A stretch of 64,000 nt of DNA, taken from assembly GCF_029867415.1 (NCBI RefSeq), contig NW_026705785.1, positions 186,001 through 250,000 of the forward strand. Direction: 5' to 3'. The number at the start of each line of letters is the position of its first letter. Within the stretch, counting starts at the first letter, position 1. Source of the DNA: Vicia villosa (lineage: Eukaryota; Streptophyta; Magnoliopsida; Fabales; Fabaceae). The notes under the pieces are model-generated. The model was given only the letters and a program-made list of their open reading frames with translations. It ran no database searches and was not told where the DNA came from. The translations under genes were made by a program, and so were the position numbers. Of the stretch, positions 10,905 to 22,239 are shown piece by piece.

Positions 10905-13900
10905 TGTCGCTACCGCGAAAAATGGATCAGAGTCGCCACCAATATATTTATCCCATCAAGGGAAAGGAATACCAGGAAACCTAACTCGAACAAGAACAAG
11001 GTCTTTCGACCAGAGAACAGGGCACGGGAGTCGGTTACACAAGGGGAAGGTACTAGCACCCCTCGCGCCCATCGTACTCGATGGTATCCACCTATGTTTG
11101 TTTCTATCTAAAGGGTGTCTAATGTCTAAAACCTAAATGCGAATGCATGCAAAAGAAATACGGGGAAAAGAAGGAATTATTTACAAGTGTGCTCGTTCAA
11201 GCCCCGCGACTTGATGCCTACGCATCCCTTACAAGGAATCAGAGCGACCGTAGTTCGGCTCCATATTTTCTATGTTTTTGTGTTTTTTAGTTGAACAGAG
11301 GTTAAAGCCGCACTCCACGATGCTCGACCTTTGGAGACTTATACGCCTAATTATGGAGTGGATTCAACATGTTCTTAAGAATGCCACGAGGGCGAGAGAT
11401 AGAAGAGAGTTTGAGCGTTTCGAGGAAATCCCTAAAGCAAGGGAAACTCGAGTTACTCTTTGGTTTGTGTTTTTTAGAAGTTGGGAACTTACGCCCGAAT
11501 GGAACCCTAAAGCAAGGGAGATCCAAGCACTCGAACGTTCCCTAAAGCAAGGGGCGTTCAAGCTTCCATTCCCTTTTTAAGAATTTTCACTTTGATTATT
11601 AGTGTTTTAAGTGTTTTCTTTGTATTTTTTAAAGGGGATTTTATTCAAGTATTTATTAGATGTTTTATGTTGTAAAAGAAAAAGAATGAACAAAGGGAAC
11701 TAACCTATTCTCTAATCTAAGTGTTATTCTAATTCCTATTTATCATCTAAGGGAGGTATGCTAAGATTATAAAATTCTATCCCTATGTTAATCAAATGAA
11801 ATTATATACAAGGAAATATTAGACTAAACAATTATGTACACATGAAAGGAAAAATTCAAGTAAAATAGAAGAAAAATGATTTAAAATTCTACTCTCAGGT
11901 CTTAGGACCTCTAAACATCCATAATTATATGTACAAAAAGGATCTAAGGCTATTGCATAAATGCAAAGCAAATTATAGCTCAAATTCACATGATTATCCG
12001 CTTAGAAACGCATATTAATCGGGTATAGAAAACCTAACGAAAACCTAACCAAAACATGGAATTGGACATTTATTTTTTATACACAATATGATGTATGAGT
12101 CTACTGATATCACACAAAAAATGGCAATTAAATTCTATTCCTAAGGCATTTAACCAAATTAATTTGCAAAACATATCAAACTTAAAAAGAAAATGAATAT
12201 GTTGAAGGAAAAGATTTTTTAAACATAGAAAAACAATTTCTAAAAATCTACAAAAAAATACTAAAAATATCTACAGACATATATCTATCTAAAACCTATT
12301 TTTATTTATTTTTATTTCGTGAGAAAATGATTTAGCCAGCAAAAGTTTGAAGAGAAAACAATTTCTAAACACAACACAAATCTGCCTAAGTCAGGGGGTG
12401 AGAAAGTAAAAAAAGATTTGAACTGAAAATGTGTTGTTCACTTATTGGGCTCAGATCAGAGAGGTGTGAGAACGAAATTGGAATTAAGCCCACTCAAAAA
12501 ACATGGCCTAGCTTGTACTACATCACCATTTCACCTTTACTATTACTTTTTCAATCAGCATGCATGATAGTCACATCTTTATTTACGTTCCATTTTCGTT
12601 AACCACATGCAAACAGTACGTGATGCTTTTTGTTTACAAACACACTGCAGCTTTATATATTATCAATTAGTCACACAAAACTTAAGTCATATAAGACAAA
12701 CAAAAACCAGCAACCAATCAAGACGTGCCACGTCGCCATTAATCATGCAGCCATGCAAACTGAACCGGACGCCGGAACACTGTTCCGGTCGTCTTCTCCG
12801 ATCAACCACTCGTCGGAAAAAAATAAAAATGTCTGGAAACTTAAAAAGCTACCATCTTTCCACCCGATTTTTCGTGTAGATTCCGAATCCGGCCTCAGTT
12901 TTTCATGATTCTCTTTCTAACTCCCTAACCGCAAGCAAACTCAAAAACCTAACGCTTAACACTTCCATAAAAACGAAATCTATTTACACCAAAACAGTCC
13001 TTATGCCATATAGAACTCAAATATGCGATTAACACATTCAAACAGCAAGCATTACACGCAAACCGAATCTAAGTTCAACAACACAATCAATGCAACACAT
13101 AACACCGAGAACATTTGGCCAATGCCTAGCCTCCTTGGTGTGAGAAGCGCGCCAGACGCAAATGCCCTAGTTCATACCACTACACATGCTAAGAGGGATT
13201 AAAAATTTACCTGAAACGATTCTTGGATCAAAAGACAAAGAAAACTCTACAAGCTGCTGCGATCCTCTCCTTATGATGTTGATGCTAAATACCACGTTTC
13301 TCTGAGAAATAAACTCAGAGATGGAGTTGCAATTCGATCCAATCCAAAACCGTGCGATGATGATGATGATGCTGTGAGAAAGAACGGGATGATGATGACG
13401 GTGATGACACCATGAGCAAGAATGATATTATGATGAAGATTAATGGAGGTTAATGAAGTTCATTGATGGAAGAGAAGATTGAAGAGAAGGTTGAAGGTTC
13501 GGTTATGGAAGAGGTTGATGATGAAGGTGTTTTTAGAGAGGCTATGGTGGTGATGATTGAAGTGTGGTTAGAGAGGTCGAAGGTGCTGCAATGGTGGCTA
13601 GAGTTTGTTACAAGCTGTAACAAACTTTCTTTGTGAGAAAGTGGAGAGAGAACGAGAGAGACGAAAGAAGATTGAAATTGAAAAAAGATGAAAATGAAGT
13701 GTGTTGGCGATTCGTGAGGTGCTTTTGATTTATATAGGGTGAGTGCTCATGGAAGGTTATGGTGTGTATGTTGTATTGTAGTTTTCCTCTCCCTTGACTT
13801 AGTGAGCAAGTAGTGCATTGTTTGGAGTAAGCATGGTGCATGCTGCATGTTGCAAAGTAGGTTGTATTGTCGACTTGGGCAATGCATGGGCAAGGGCAAG

Positions 13901-15243
13901 GCATGACTTAACAAAAAAGATCCTTTTCACGTGACTGTCTTTGAAGCCTCATATATTGGTGATCATACAGCCAAAAGCAATGATACTTGATTCAATGAGT
14001 AGAAGGCATGGGATACAAGAGATTGGTATGATAATGTGGTATAGGAAATACTCGTGGCTTCTTAAAAACGGATTTGAAAAAGGCACACCAAGTGCTCGAT
14101 GAAAAGCCTTACGCGTGACCTATATTCTGGCCGTTAGCCGTGTAACTTTGACCAGCGTGAGGGTGTCGCTTTGGAGCTCTGTAATTGATTCGATACTCAT
14201 CCAAATGACTTAATTCTTGATTAATTGTGTAGAGGACATGGAGGAGAAGAGATGAATACCATGTTTGAACTTTATGGGTGCCTGTAGTGATCTTAAACTG
14301 ACTCCCAATATTGCGCGCCACGTGTTTGTGGAAATGCTTGCATGCTGCCCAGAAATTTGCCATGCTTCATGACTTGTATCAAATGAAAACCTTCAACTTC
14401 AAACCTCAATATCTTTTCAACCATACTTCAAATGAAGAAACCTTCAACTACAAAGTTGTAGATCTCCATGAATTGAACAAATTTGGTGTTGAGCTTGTCT
14501 TGAATTGAAGCCTTGATCCACGTGTAAATCATCCATGAAGTCAGCTGCTCAACCAATTTCCAAATCCTCAAATATTTTTCTAAGTATTTTTCCTTTCTAT
14601 TTTTGGTAATTTCACATTTCAACTAACTTCCATAAATGGCAACTTTGATTATTTTCTTGATTTAATCACCCTTTGACCTTTCTTTGCCCGATTTTCCACC
14701 ATAAGTCCATATTTGACAGTTGACTTTGACTTTGACCAAAAAGTCAACATTTCCTGATTTTTCTGATTTCAGATGAATTTCCCGATTAATCCGTTTCTGA
14801 TACAATTCTCAATCAACCTTCAACCAAAGAAGCTTCAGTAAATGATACTTATTCACGGCAACCATATTTCACACTCAAAATCATCTCCTGATTAAATTTT
14901 GACCAAAAAGTCAACAGGGTCGACTTAGGTCAAAGAACCCTAATATGAAACCCCTGATGAATCTGGGATTTGTATCTTTTAACCGGAGCTTTGGCTTGGA
15001 GAGAAGGAACCTTGGTTTTAGGAGGACTTCAATGGAAATGATGCCATATAATCAGACTTCAAATCTTCTCTTATTTTTTTATCAGGAATTTCTTCTGCAA
15101 AGGCTCTTTTCTTATCAATTTTTGAATAGTAACCATGATATGAATGAATGTGATGGATGAATGGCCTATATGAGGTATGCATATGAATGTGATATGAAAG
15201 CCAGTTTGGGAATAAATATGTGGGCAAATTTTGGGGTGCAACA
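10905..15243 (-). mobile_element. Solo LTR 'A' of an Ogre-type Ty3/gypsy element
   Basis: 4339 bp, starting TGTTGCACCCCAAAATTTGC on the minus strand and ending GCGGTAGCGACA, flanked by a perfect TSD CATAG (10900-10904 and 15244-15248). Both termini match those of element D, but most of the body differs, so it is a related family. There is no primer site, polypurine tract or partner LTR, which is what recombination between the two LTRs leaves behind. It holds the conserved terminal module (11216-11260, 11042-11063, 10928-10938) and GAT-rich microsatellites near 13350-13420. Open frames inside have no domains and were not annotated. Confidence 0.9.
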
Positions 15244-15248
15244 CATAG

Positions 15249-15610
15249 CACTCAGCTTTCTTCAAGAATCCAGGAGCTTGATTCTTTAGAATTTGCTTCT
15301 CATGTTGAGCTTTAAAGATAGACTTCAATCCTGCAAAACACTTAAACATACATGTCTTTGCAAATTCTGTTAGTGGTGTAGGGACTTTCTTCCCGGTAAC
15401 TGATAATATTAATCGGATCATTTATCACCATTTTCTCCCCCTTTTTGTCATAACATCAAAAACGTAAAAGATTCAGATGAAAAGCAAAAGACAATAAGAA
15501 AGAAACAGAATTAAACTTTTTCATTGATAGGAAAGAGAAGTACACAAAAAGATGCAGAACAAGCAGATGCAACAAGTAAAGAAAAACTACAACGACCAAA
15601 GACTAAGACC
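15249..15610 (-). other. SIRE 3' region with an internal polypurine-like tract
   Basis: Resumes the SIRE sequence after the solo LTR. At 15431-15451 the minus strand reads ATGACAAAAAGGGGGAGAAA, very like the true polypurine tract and its upstream text. Downstream of it a frame containing KKVPTPLTEFAKTCMFKCF is visible; no family was recognised. Confidence 0.5.
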
Positions 15611-15735
15611 CTAGCCTAGACACAATTTGCGCCAGCATGTCCTGAATCCTGTCAGTGCTTGCAGTTTGCCTTGCCATGAAGGAGCGAAACTCAACATTGG
15701 TTTCTTCTTGCTTGTCCAGACGAGAAAGAGCGAAA
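15611..15735 (-). pseudogene. C-terminal remnant of the SIRE env-like (third) frame
   Basis: Minus-strand codons give RLDKQEETNVEFRSFMARQ, then about 20 residues including RIQDMLAQ, ending LGS and TAG. A charged amphipathic coiled-coil end just downstream of pol fits the extra frame that SIRE/Maximus elements carry. The sequence upstream turns into CT-rich non-coding text at about 15735, so the bulk of the frame has been deleted. The identity is inferred mainly from position. Confidence 0.4.
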
Positions 15736-16128
15736 ATTGAAACTGAATGCAAGAGAGAGAAATAAAAGAGGGAAAGGAAACGTTTGAAGAATATAAAAGA
15801 AAAAATAAAAAAGAAATGATGGAAAGCATTTAATGTTACGTGACGTGAGGAGAGATAATTATGACAAAAGAAGTGATTAGCACAGTTACCTAAGTAGGCG
15901 TCCCCTCAACTGCACGCATGCTTGTCCAGAATTAATGAATACGTGTTCATATTCTGGAGAGACTGGTGACAGCTGTTTTGCTTTAAAAAAGCTTCTGAAT
16001 CAACTTAGATAATGACACGTTAGAGATAACAGAATCAGAATTTTTAATTGATTAGTATCAGAACTTCTTATGGCTGCCTAGTCTTAACACATTTCAGAAG
16101 ATACTCATACAAAGATCTTCTCATCTTC

Positions 16129-18111
16129 TCATCCTGGACACAAGTCCATACTGATATTCTTCAGAATGAACTTAAACCTATCTTCAGCAAGGGGTTTTGT
16201 AAAGATATCAGCCCATTGATGGTCTGTATCTACAAAATTTAAAGATATAACACCCTTCTGAGCATAGTCCCTTATGAAATGATGTTTAATCTCAATATGT
16301 TTAGCTTTTGAATGTAAGATAGGATTCTTTGATAGACATATAGCAGAAGTATTATCATAGAAGATAGGAATGTTACTCTCATATATCTGATAATCTTCTA
16401 GCTGACTTCTCATCTAGAGCATTTGTGTGCTACAACCAGCAGCAACAACATATTCTGCTTCTATTGTTGAGAGGTCAATAGTAGCTTGCTTCTTGCTGTA
16501 CCATGATATCAGATGACTTCCAAGAAATTGACAACTTCCAGAAGTGCTCTTCCTTTCAATTCTATCTCTAGCATAGTCAGCATCACAGAATCCTACTAAG
16601 TTGTGTTCTTTGGATCTTCTATAGACTAAACCAATATTAGTAGTACCTTTCAGATACCTCAGAATTCTCTTAACAGCAGTTAAATGAGATTCTCTCGGAT
16701 CTGATTGGAATCTAGCACACAAACAAACACTGAAGAGAATGTCAGGTCTAGAAGCAGTTAGGTATAGAAGAGATCCAATCATACCTCTGTATAACTTCTG
16801 ATCTACCTTCTTACTTACCTCATCCTTACATAGGACACATGTTGGAAGCATAGGAGTTTTGGCTTCTTTGCTTTCAGAAAGATTAAACTTCTTCAGAAGT
16901 TCTTTCACATACTTCGTTTGATGAACATAGGTTCCATCAGAAGTCTGGTTGATTTGAATCCCAAGGAAATACTTGAGTTCTCCCATCATACTCATTTCAA
17001 ATTCAGCCTGCATGGACTCAGCAAACTCCTTTCCAAGTGTAGCATTAGATGTTCCAAAGATGATATCATCAACATATATTTGACAAATTAAAATATCCTT
17101 TTTAAAGGTTTTACAAAAGAGAGTAGTGTGCAATTTTCCTCTAGTGAAACCATTTTCCAAAAGGAACGAACTTAAACGTTCATACCAAGCTCTAGGAGCT
17201 TGCTTCAATTCGTATAATGATTTCTTTAATTTAAAAACATGATTTGGAGACTTGGAGTCTTCAAAACCAGGAGGTTGATGGACATAAACTTCTTCATCTA
17301 TATAACCATTTAAGAAAGCACTCTTGACATCCATCTGATAAAGAGTGATGTTGTGTTGAGTGGCAAAAGAAATTAATAGACGAATAGATTCTAACCTGGC
17401 CACTGGTGCAAAGGTTTCTGTGTAGTCAATCCCTTGTTGCTGACTATAACCCTGAGCAACCAATCTGGCTTTGTTTCTTACCACTTCTCCCTTCTCGCTT
17501 AGCTTGTTTCTGAATACCCACTTTGTACCGATGATGTTGAATCCTTTTGGTCTAGGAACCAAGTCCCGTACATAATTCCTTGTAAACTGATTTAATTCTT
17601 CTTGCATGGCAATTATCCAGTATGGATCTTCTAGAGCTTGATCAATAAAAGTTGGCTCGATCAACGAAACAAGACCTAATTGACAGTCTGCATTGTTCTT
17701 AAGGAATGCCCTTGTTCTGATGGGATCATCTTTCTTTCCAAGGATCACATCTTCTGAATGAGCTGATGCAAGTCTGGGTGATCTTCTGACTGTTGGCTCT
17801 TCAGAGATACTCAGATCCTCTAAAGAAGCAGCAACTTGATCTTCTGATCCATTGCTTCTGAGACTTCCAGCTTCTGCAGCTTTGCTTCTTAGTTCTACAG
17901 CTTCTGATATATCAATATCTATATCCATACAGATGGTTCCAGAGCCAATAATCTTGCCCTTCTGATCTCCTCCAAACTTAACTTCTCCAGCAGATTTAAG
18001 CACCAGGTCTTTGAACATAGACCTTCTTCCTGTCATGTGTCTAGAGCATCCTGAGTCCAGGTACCATGACATGTTGTGCTTTGTCTTCTTTGCAGCCAAT
18101 GGTATCTGCAA
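16129..18111 (-). pseudogene. SIRE pol: protease start fused to RT-RNase H, integrase deleted
   Basis: The frame (not starting with ATG; it continues gag after a frameshift) opens with the protease motif WYLDSGCSRHMTG at residues 16-28. It runs to about residue 62 (near 17925) and then jumps in frame to the integrase-RT linker (RRSPRLAS). The rest of protease and all of integrase are missing. RT is well preserved: GTKWVFRNKL, KARLVAQGY, MDVKSAFLNGY, and catalytic YVDD at residues 346-349. RNase H follows (DADYARD, STIEAEYVVAAG). An amber codon at 16414-16416 (TAG, where related elements have Trp) interrupts it; the tail then continues in frame to 16129 with KHIEIKHHFIRD and WADIFTKPL. It cannot integrate autonomously. 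Confidence 0.9.
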
Positions 18112-18547
18112 TAGGAATAATCTTTTCCTTAGGTACCCACATTTTCTTGGGTCCTTTCTTGTTAGTTCTCCTCAAGTTCTGATTGAACTTAGGTTTAGCA
18201 TTATAAGAAATAGGAGGAACGACATGATAATTCTTATTTGGAGTTCCATGATATTTCTTAGGTTGTGTCACATGCTTCTTTATGTGTGTTATGTGAAAGC
18301 TTTGAGCATGTGATGTGTGTCTAATATCATGGGAGTGGCCAAATTTAAATTGGTTATACAGAGGCTTGTATGATATTTTCATATCATCCACAGATTCAAG
18401 CTTGTATGGGGTTTCACCCTCATAACCAATGCCGACTCTATTGTTTCCAGATACAGCATATATCATAGAAGCAAGTTGACTTCTGCCAATACTTCTAGAT
18501 AGAAACTTCCTAAAGCTCAAGTCATATTCCTTCAGAATATGATTCAT
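18041..18547 (-). pseudogene. SIRE gag C-terminal part beyond an in-frame stop
   Basis: The same frame as the upstream gag, separated from it by one TAA (SPSES, stop, KSIPSMNH, at about 18548-18562). It contains a His/Lys-rich stretch and ends with KKMWVPKEKIIPIAD. From about 18080-18110 the protease reading moves to another frame, so an indel lies there too. In intact SIRE elements gag and pol form one long frame; here a stop and a frameshift break it. Confidence 0.75.
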
Positions 18548-18562
18548 GCTAGGAATGGATTT

Positions 18563-19927
18563 TTATGATTCAGAAGGAGATCCAATATTTTTGGATAATT
18601 TTAAAACTTTTTCCTTCAGTTCAGAATTTTCCAATTCCAGCTTCTTAGTTTCAAATTCAAATTGCTTTCTCAACTTTTTGTATTTGATACTAAGATGAGC
18701 TTTGAGTTCAAGAAGTTTTGATAAGCTGGAAACTAACTCTTCTCTAGATAGTTCAGAAAATACCTCTTCAAAATCTGATTCTGATGTAGATTCTGATCCA
18801 TCATCTTCTGTCGCCATCAACACAAAGTTGGCTTGCTCTCCTTCAGAGTCTGATTCTGATTCTGATTCAGAATCATCCCATGTTGCCATAAGACCTTTCT
18901 TCTTATGAAACTTCTTCTTGGGATTCTCCTTATGAAGTTTTGGACATTCATTCTTGAAGTGCCCAGGCTCATTGCACTCATAGCAGACAGCCTTCTTCTT
19001 GTCAGATCTTCTGTCACCAGAAGATTCTCCTCGTTCAAATTTCTTTGAACTTCTGAAGCCTTTGCACTTCCTTTGCTTGCTCTTCCAGAGTTGGTTTACC
19101 CTTCTGGAGATCATGGACAGTTCATCTTCTTCTTCTGATTCTGATTCTTCAGAATCTTCTTCTTTAGCCTGAAAAGCGTAAGTGCATTTTTTAACATTAG
19201 ATTTTAATGCAATAGACTTACCTTTCTTCTGAGGCTCGTTTGCATCCAGCTCTATTTCATGGCTTCTCAAGGCACTAATAAGCTCTTCCAAAGAAACTTC
19301 ATTCAAATTCTTTGCAATCTTGAATGCTGTTACCATTGGACCCCATCTTCTGGGTAAGCTTCTGATAATCTTCTTTACATGATCAGCCTTGGTGTAGCCT
19401 TTATCCAGAACTCTTAATCCAGAAGTTAGCGTTTGAAATCTTGAGAACATCTTCTCAATATTTTCATCATCCTCCATCTTGAAGGCTTCATATCTCTGGA
19501 TTAGAGCAAGAGCTTTAGTCTCCTTGACTTGAGCATTTCCCTCATGGGTCATTTTCAATGACTCATATATATCATAGGTTGTTTCCCTGTTAGATATCTT
19601 CTCATACTCAGCATGAGAGATAGCATTCAGCAAAACAGTCCTACATTTATGATGATTCTTGAAATGCTTCTTCTGATCATCATCCATTTCTTGCCTAGTA
19701 AGCCTTACTCCACTAGCTTTCACTGGATGTTTGTAACCATCCATCAGAAGATCCCATAGTTCACCATCTAAACCAAGAAAGTAACTTTCCAGTTTGTCTT
19801 TCCAGTATTCAAAGTTTTCACCATCAAATACTGGTGGTCTAGTGTAACCATTGTTACCATTTCCATTGTATTGCTCAGTAGAGCCAGATGTAGATGTAGG
19901 TGGATTTGTTGGAATTTCACCAGCCAT
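18563..19927 (-). CDS. SIRE-type Gag (UBN2-like, zinc knuckle)
   Basis: 454 residues from MAGEIPTNPP to a premature TAA. The N-terminal half has the copia Gag signature (PPVFDGENFEYWKDKLESYF, then a long helical UBN2/retrotran_gag-like region including IYESLKMTHEGNAQVKETKA). A CCHC zinc knuckle CYECNEPGHFKNEC lies at about residues 318-331. Ser/Glu-rich linkers and a Lys/Glu coiled coil near the end follow. The Gag core needed to form particles is open, which is notable in an element whose pol is broken. It begins 86 bp inside the 5' LTR on the minus strand, as expected. Confidence 0.88.
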   Translation of the reverse strand: MAGEIPTNPPTSTSGSTEQYNGNGNNGYTRPPVFDGENFEYWKDKLESYFLGLDGELWDLLMDGYKHPVKASGVRLTRQEMDDDQKKHFKNHHKCRTVLLNAISHAEYEKISNRETTYDIYESLKMTHEGNAQVKETKALALIQRYEAFKMEDDENIEKMFSRFQTLTSGLRVLDKGYTKADHVKKIIRSLPRRWGPMVTAFKIAKNLNEVSLEELISALRSHEIELDANEPQKKGKSIALKSNVKKCTYAFQAKEEDSEESESEEEDELSMISRRVNQLWKSKQRKCKGFRSSKKFERGESSGDRRSDKKKAVCYECNEPGHFKNECPKLHKENPKKKFHKKKGLMATWDDSESESESDSEGEQANFVLMATEDDGSESTSESDFEEVFSELSREELVSSLSKLLELKAHLSIKYKKLRKQFEFETKKLELENSELKEKVLKLSKNIGSPSES

Positions 19928-19999
19928 CTTTTATAGAAGCGCTTTTCTCTTCCTGAATCTTTTCTAGACACGGTTAAGTGCTTGCACTTTAGAACCGGC

Positions 20000-20011
20000 G
20001 CTCTGATGCCA
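20000..20011 (-). other. Primer-binding site of the SIRE element
   Basis: Minus-strand TGGCATCAGAGC, two bases from the 5' LTR. Copia elements usually have TGGTATCAGAGC, complementary to initiator tRNA-Met; this copy has one change. Confidence 0.85.
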
Positions 20012-20013
20012 AT

Positions 20014-21216
20014 TGAAGGATAGAAAAACACTTAGAAGGGGGGGTTGAATAAGTGTAGTCTAAAAACTTGAACGATAAAAACAAATTGCACAGTTATTTT
20101 TATCTTGGTTCGTTGTTAACTAAACTACTCCAGTCCACCCTTGACAAGGTGATTTACCTCAACCGAGGATTTAATACACTAATCGCAACAAATTACAATG
20201 GTTATCCACTTAGTCCACGACTAAGTCTTCTAGAGTCTCCTGATCACAAACTGATCACTCTAGGAACAAATGCTTAGACACAAGCTAAGACTTTCTAGGG
20301 TATCCTGACCACCACGTGATCACCCTAGTTACAACTGCTTAGACACAAGCTAAGACTTCCTAGAGTTTCCTGATCAAACCTAATCACTCTAGTTCCTTAC
20401 AAATTAATGTAATCAAATAAGAGTATTACAAGTGCTTCTGAAAAGCTATAATCACAACAGTGATATTTCTCTTAAAGTTTAAGCTTAATCTCACCAATAT
20501 ATTACAACAGCAATGTAGTGAGCATTGATGAAGATGAAGTTTGTGAGTTTTGATTTGAACAGCGTTTCAGCAAGTTTGTATAGAGTTCCTCAGAATTCAT
20601 AACCTTGCTTCTTATCATAACTTCATATATATAGGCACTTGAGAAGATGACCGTTGGGAGCATTTAATGCTTTGCGTAATCCGTACAGTATTGCATTTAA
20701 TGTTTCACTCTTTTGTCAACTACCTCGAGCCTTGTTTACGCTATCTACTTACGTTGCCTTTAATAGCTTCTAACGTTCCTTTTGTCAGTCAGCGTAGCCT
20801 TCCATTTTGTACTTGCTTCTGATCTGATGTTTGCGTATACAACGTTTGAATATCATCAGAGTCAAACAACTTGGAACAGAGCATCTTCTTGTCTTCTGAC
20901 CTTGAAGAGCTTCTGAGTGTGATACCATGAGAACTTCAGTGCTTCTGCTTCTGATCTCAAGTTCTTCTGATGCTTCCATAGACTCATGTTCTGATTCTGC
21001 TTGACCATCTTCTGATGTCTTGCCAGACCATGTTCTGATGTTGCATGCTGAACCTTCTGAGTCAAAGCTTCTGAGCGCTGATTTGTGCATACTCTTTATA
21101 TATTTCCTGAAAAGGAAATTGTAGTGTATTAGAGTACCACATTATCTTATACAAAATTCATATCCTTGTTATCATCAAAACTAAGAATATTGATCAGAAC
21201 AAATCTTGTTCTAACA
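20014..21216 (-). repeat. SIRE 5' LTR
   Basis: 1203 bp, partner of 8758-9971, ending in TGTTAGAAC on the minus strand next to the TSD TAATT. Its 65-bp hairpin array is at 20208-20393. Confidence 0.92.
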
Positions 21217-21221
21217 TAATT

Positions 21222-22030
21222 GACATGATTTGGGTTTGGTTCAGCTAGAAGACTGCACTCGACAGTGAATGTCCTGGGGTTCCACAGATTTTGCATCCGG
21301 GTTGTACTGCAGCTACCATGTATGGTTAGCGTCTAAGCTTTCTCCTTTTGTGCTAGGGCGTCCATCTTGGCGTTTATATGGTTTAGGCTACTAACTTCGT
21401 ATATACCTCCTTTTGTTTCTTTCTTCTCTACCGATGTTCGTTCAGTCCCCATTGGTAATGGTTTTGTGTTGTGTCTTCTATGAGTGTGCATTCATCGGGA
21501 TATGGTTTGCTCATTAGTGCACCGTCGGCGGCAGCGTCGATAGTCGTTTTGCATTGTAGAGAAGCTCGTTATAGAAGGTATGAATGATCAACCTTTGTTC
21601 TAATTCATGGTGTGGACAAGTCCTTAATAGCTCTTTGTATCTTTCCCAAGCGTCGAAAAAAGATTCATCGTCCTGTTGAGTGAATCTAGTTATTTGGGTT
21701 CGTAGGATAGCAGTCTTGCTTGGTGGAAACTATCTAGCAAGGAATACTTTCTTCAGGTCATTCCAAGTAGTGATTGAATTCGCTGGAAGGGAGTTTAGCC
21801 ATGCTCTCGCTCTGTCTCTAAGGAAAAAGTGAATAAACGTAAATGTATTACCTCGGGAGGAACACCATTGGATTTCAGTGTGTCTGCAAGTTGAATGAAC
21901 ACTTTTAAGTGCTAGCTTGGGTTCTCTTATGGGAGACCAGCAAACTGGCTTTATTGCACGATTTGCAACAAAGTGGGTTTCAATTCAAAGTTGTTAACTG
22001 AGATTGCAGGGTTAACAATACTTGAATGAG
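21222..22030 (-). pseudogene. Athila-type gag remnant
   Basis: Minus-strand translation, crossing frameshifts, gives typical Athila/Tat Gag text between about 21550 and 21830: RARAWLNSLP, FPPSKTAILRTQI, ESFFDAWERYKELL, and TCPHHELEQRLIIHTFYNEL. It is broken by stops and truncated on the left, where the SIRE element inserted. Orientation agrees with the Athila-type LTR to its right. The 21222-21540 part is probably the continuation of the same gag but is not recognisable. Confidence 0.7.
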
Positions 22031-22239
22031 GTTTTTCATTAGAAGGTGAGATAAAATCCTTGAGTAGCTTGCAGTCTGGTTCTTCTACCATTTCTCTCCT
22101 GATTCATTGGAGCAAAAGTCATGCATGTGCGTATCTTTCTGGTTCTTATATTGGATCTACAAAAGCTCTGGTACTGCGAATTATTCGTATTGACTGAAAA
22201 AAGGGTGCCTTGATATAAACGGTGTAACAACAGGTTACG

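Larger units (their letters stand above)
8758..21216 (-). mobile_element. SIRE/Maximus-type Ty1-copia retrotransposon, defective and itself interrupted
   Basis: The ends are LTRs reading TGTTAGAAC...TCCTTCA on the minus strand, flanked by the TSD TAATT (8753-8757 and 21217-21221). The minus-strand order is 5' LTR, tRNA-iMet-like primer site, gag, pol, env-like remnant, repeats, polypurine tract, 3' LTR. A solo Ogre-type LTR (10905-15243) sits inside. Without that insert the element is about 8.1 kb, shorter than full SIRE elements, because protease/integrase and most of the env-like frame are missing. I counted roughly 35 differences between the two LTRs (about 3%), so it is clearly older than elements C and D. 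Confidence 0.92.

Noticed and set aside
13335..13445. GAT-rich repeat as a coding Asp/Met tract
   Set aside because: It lies in solo LTR A without an open frame of note; treated as a microsatellite.
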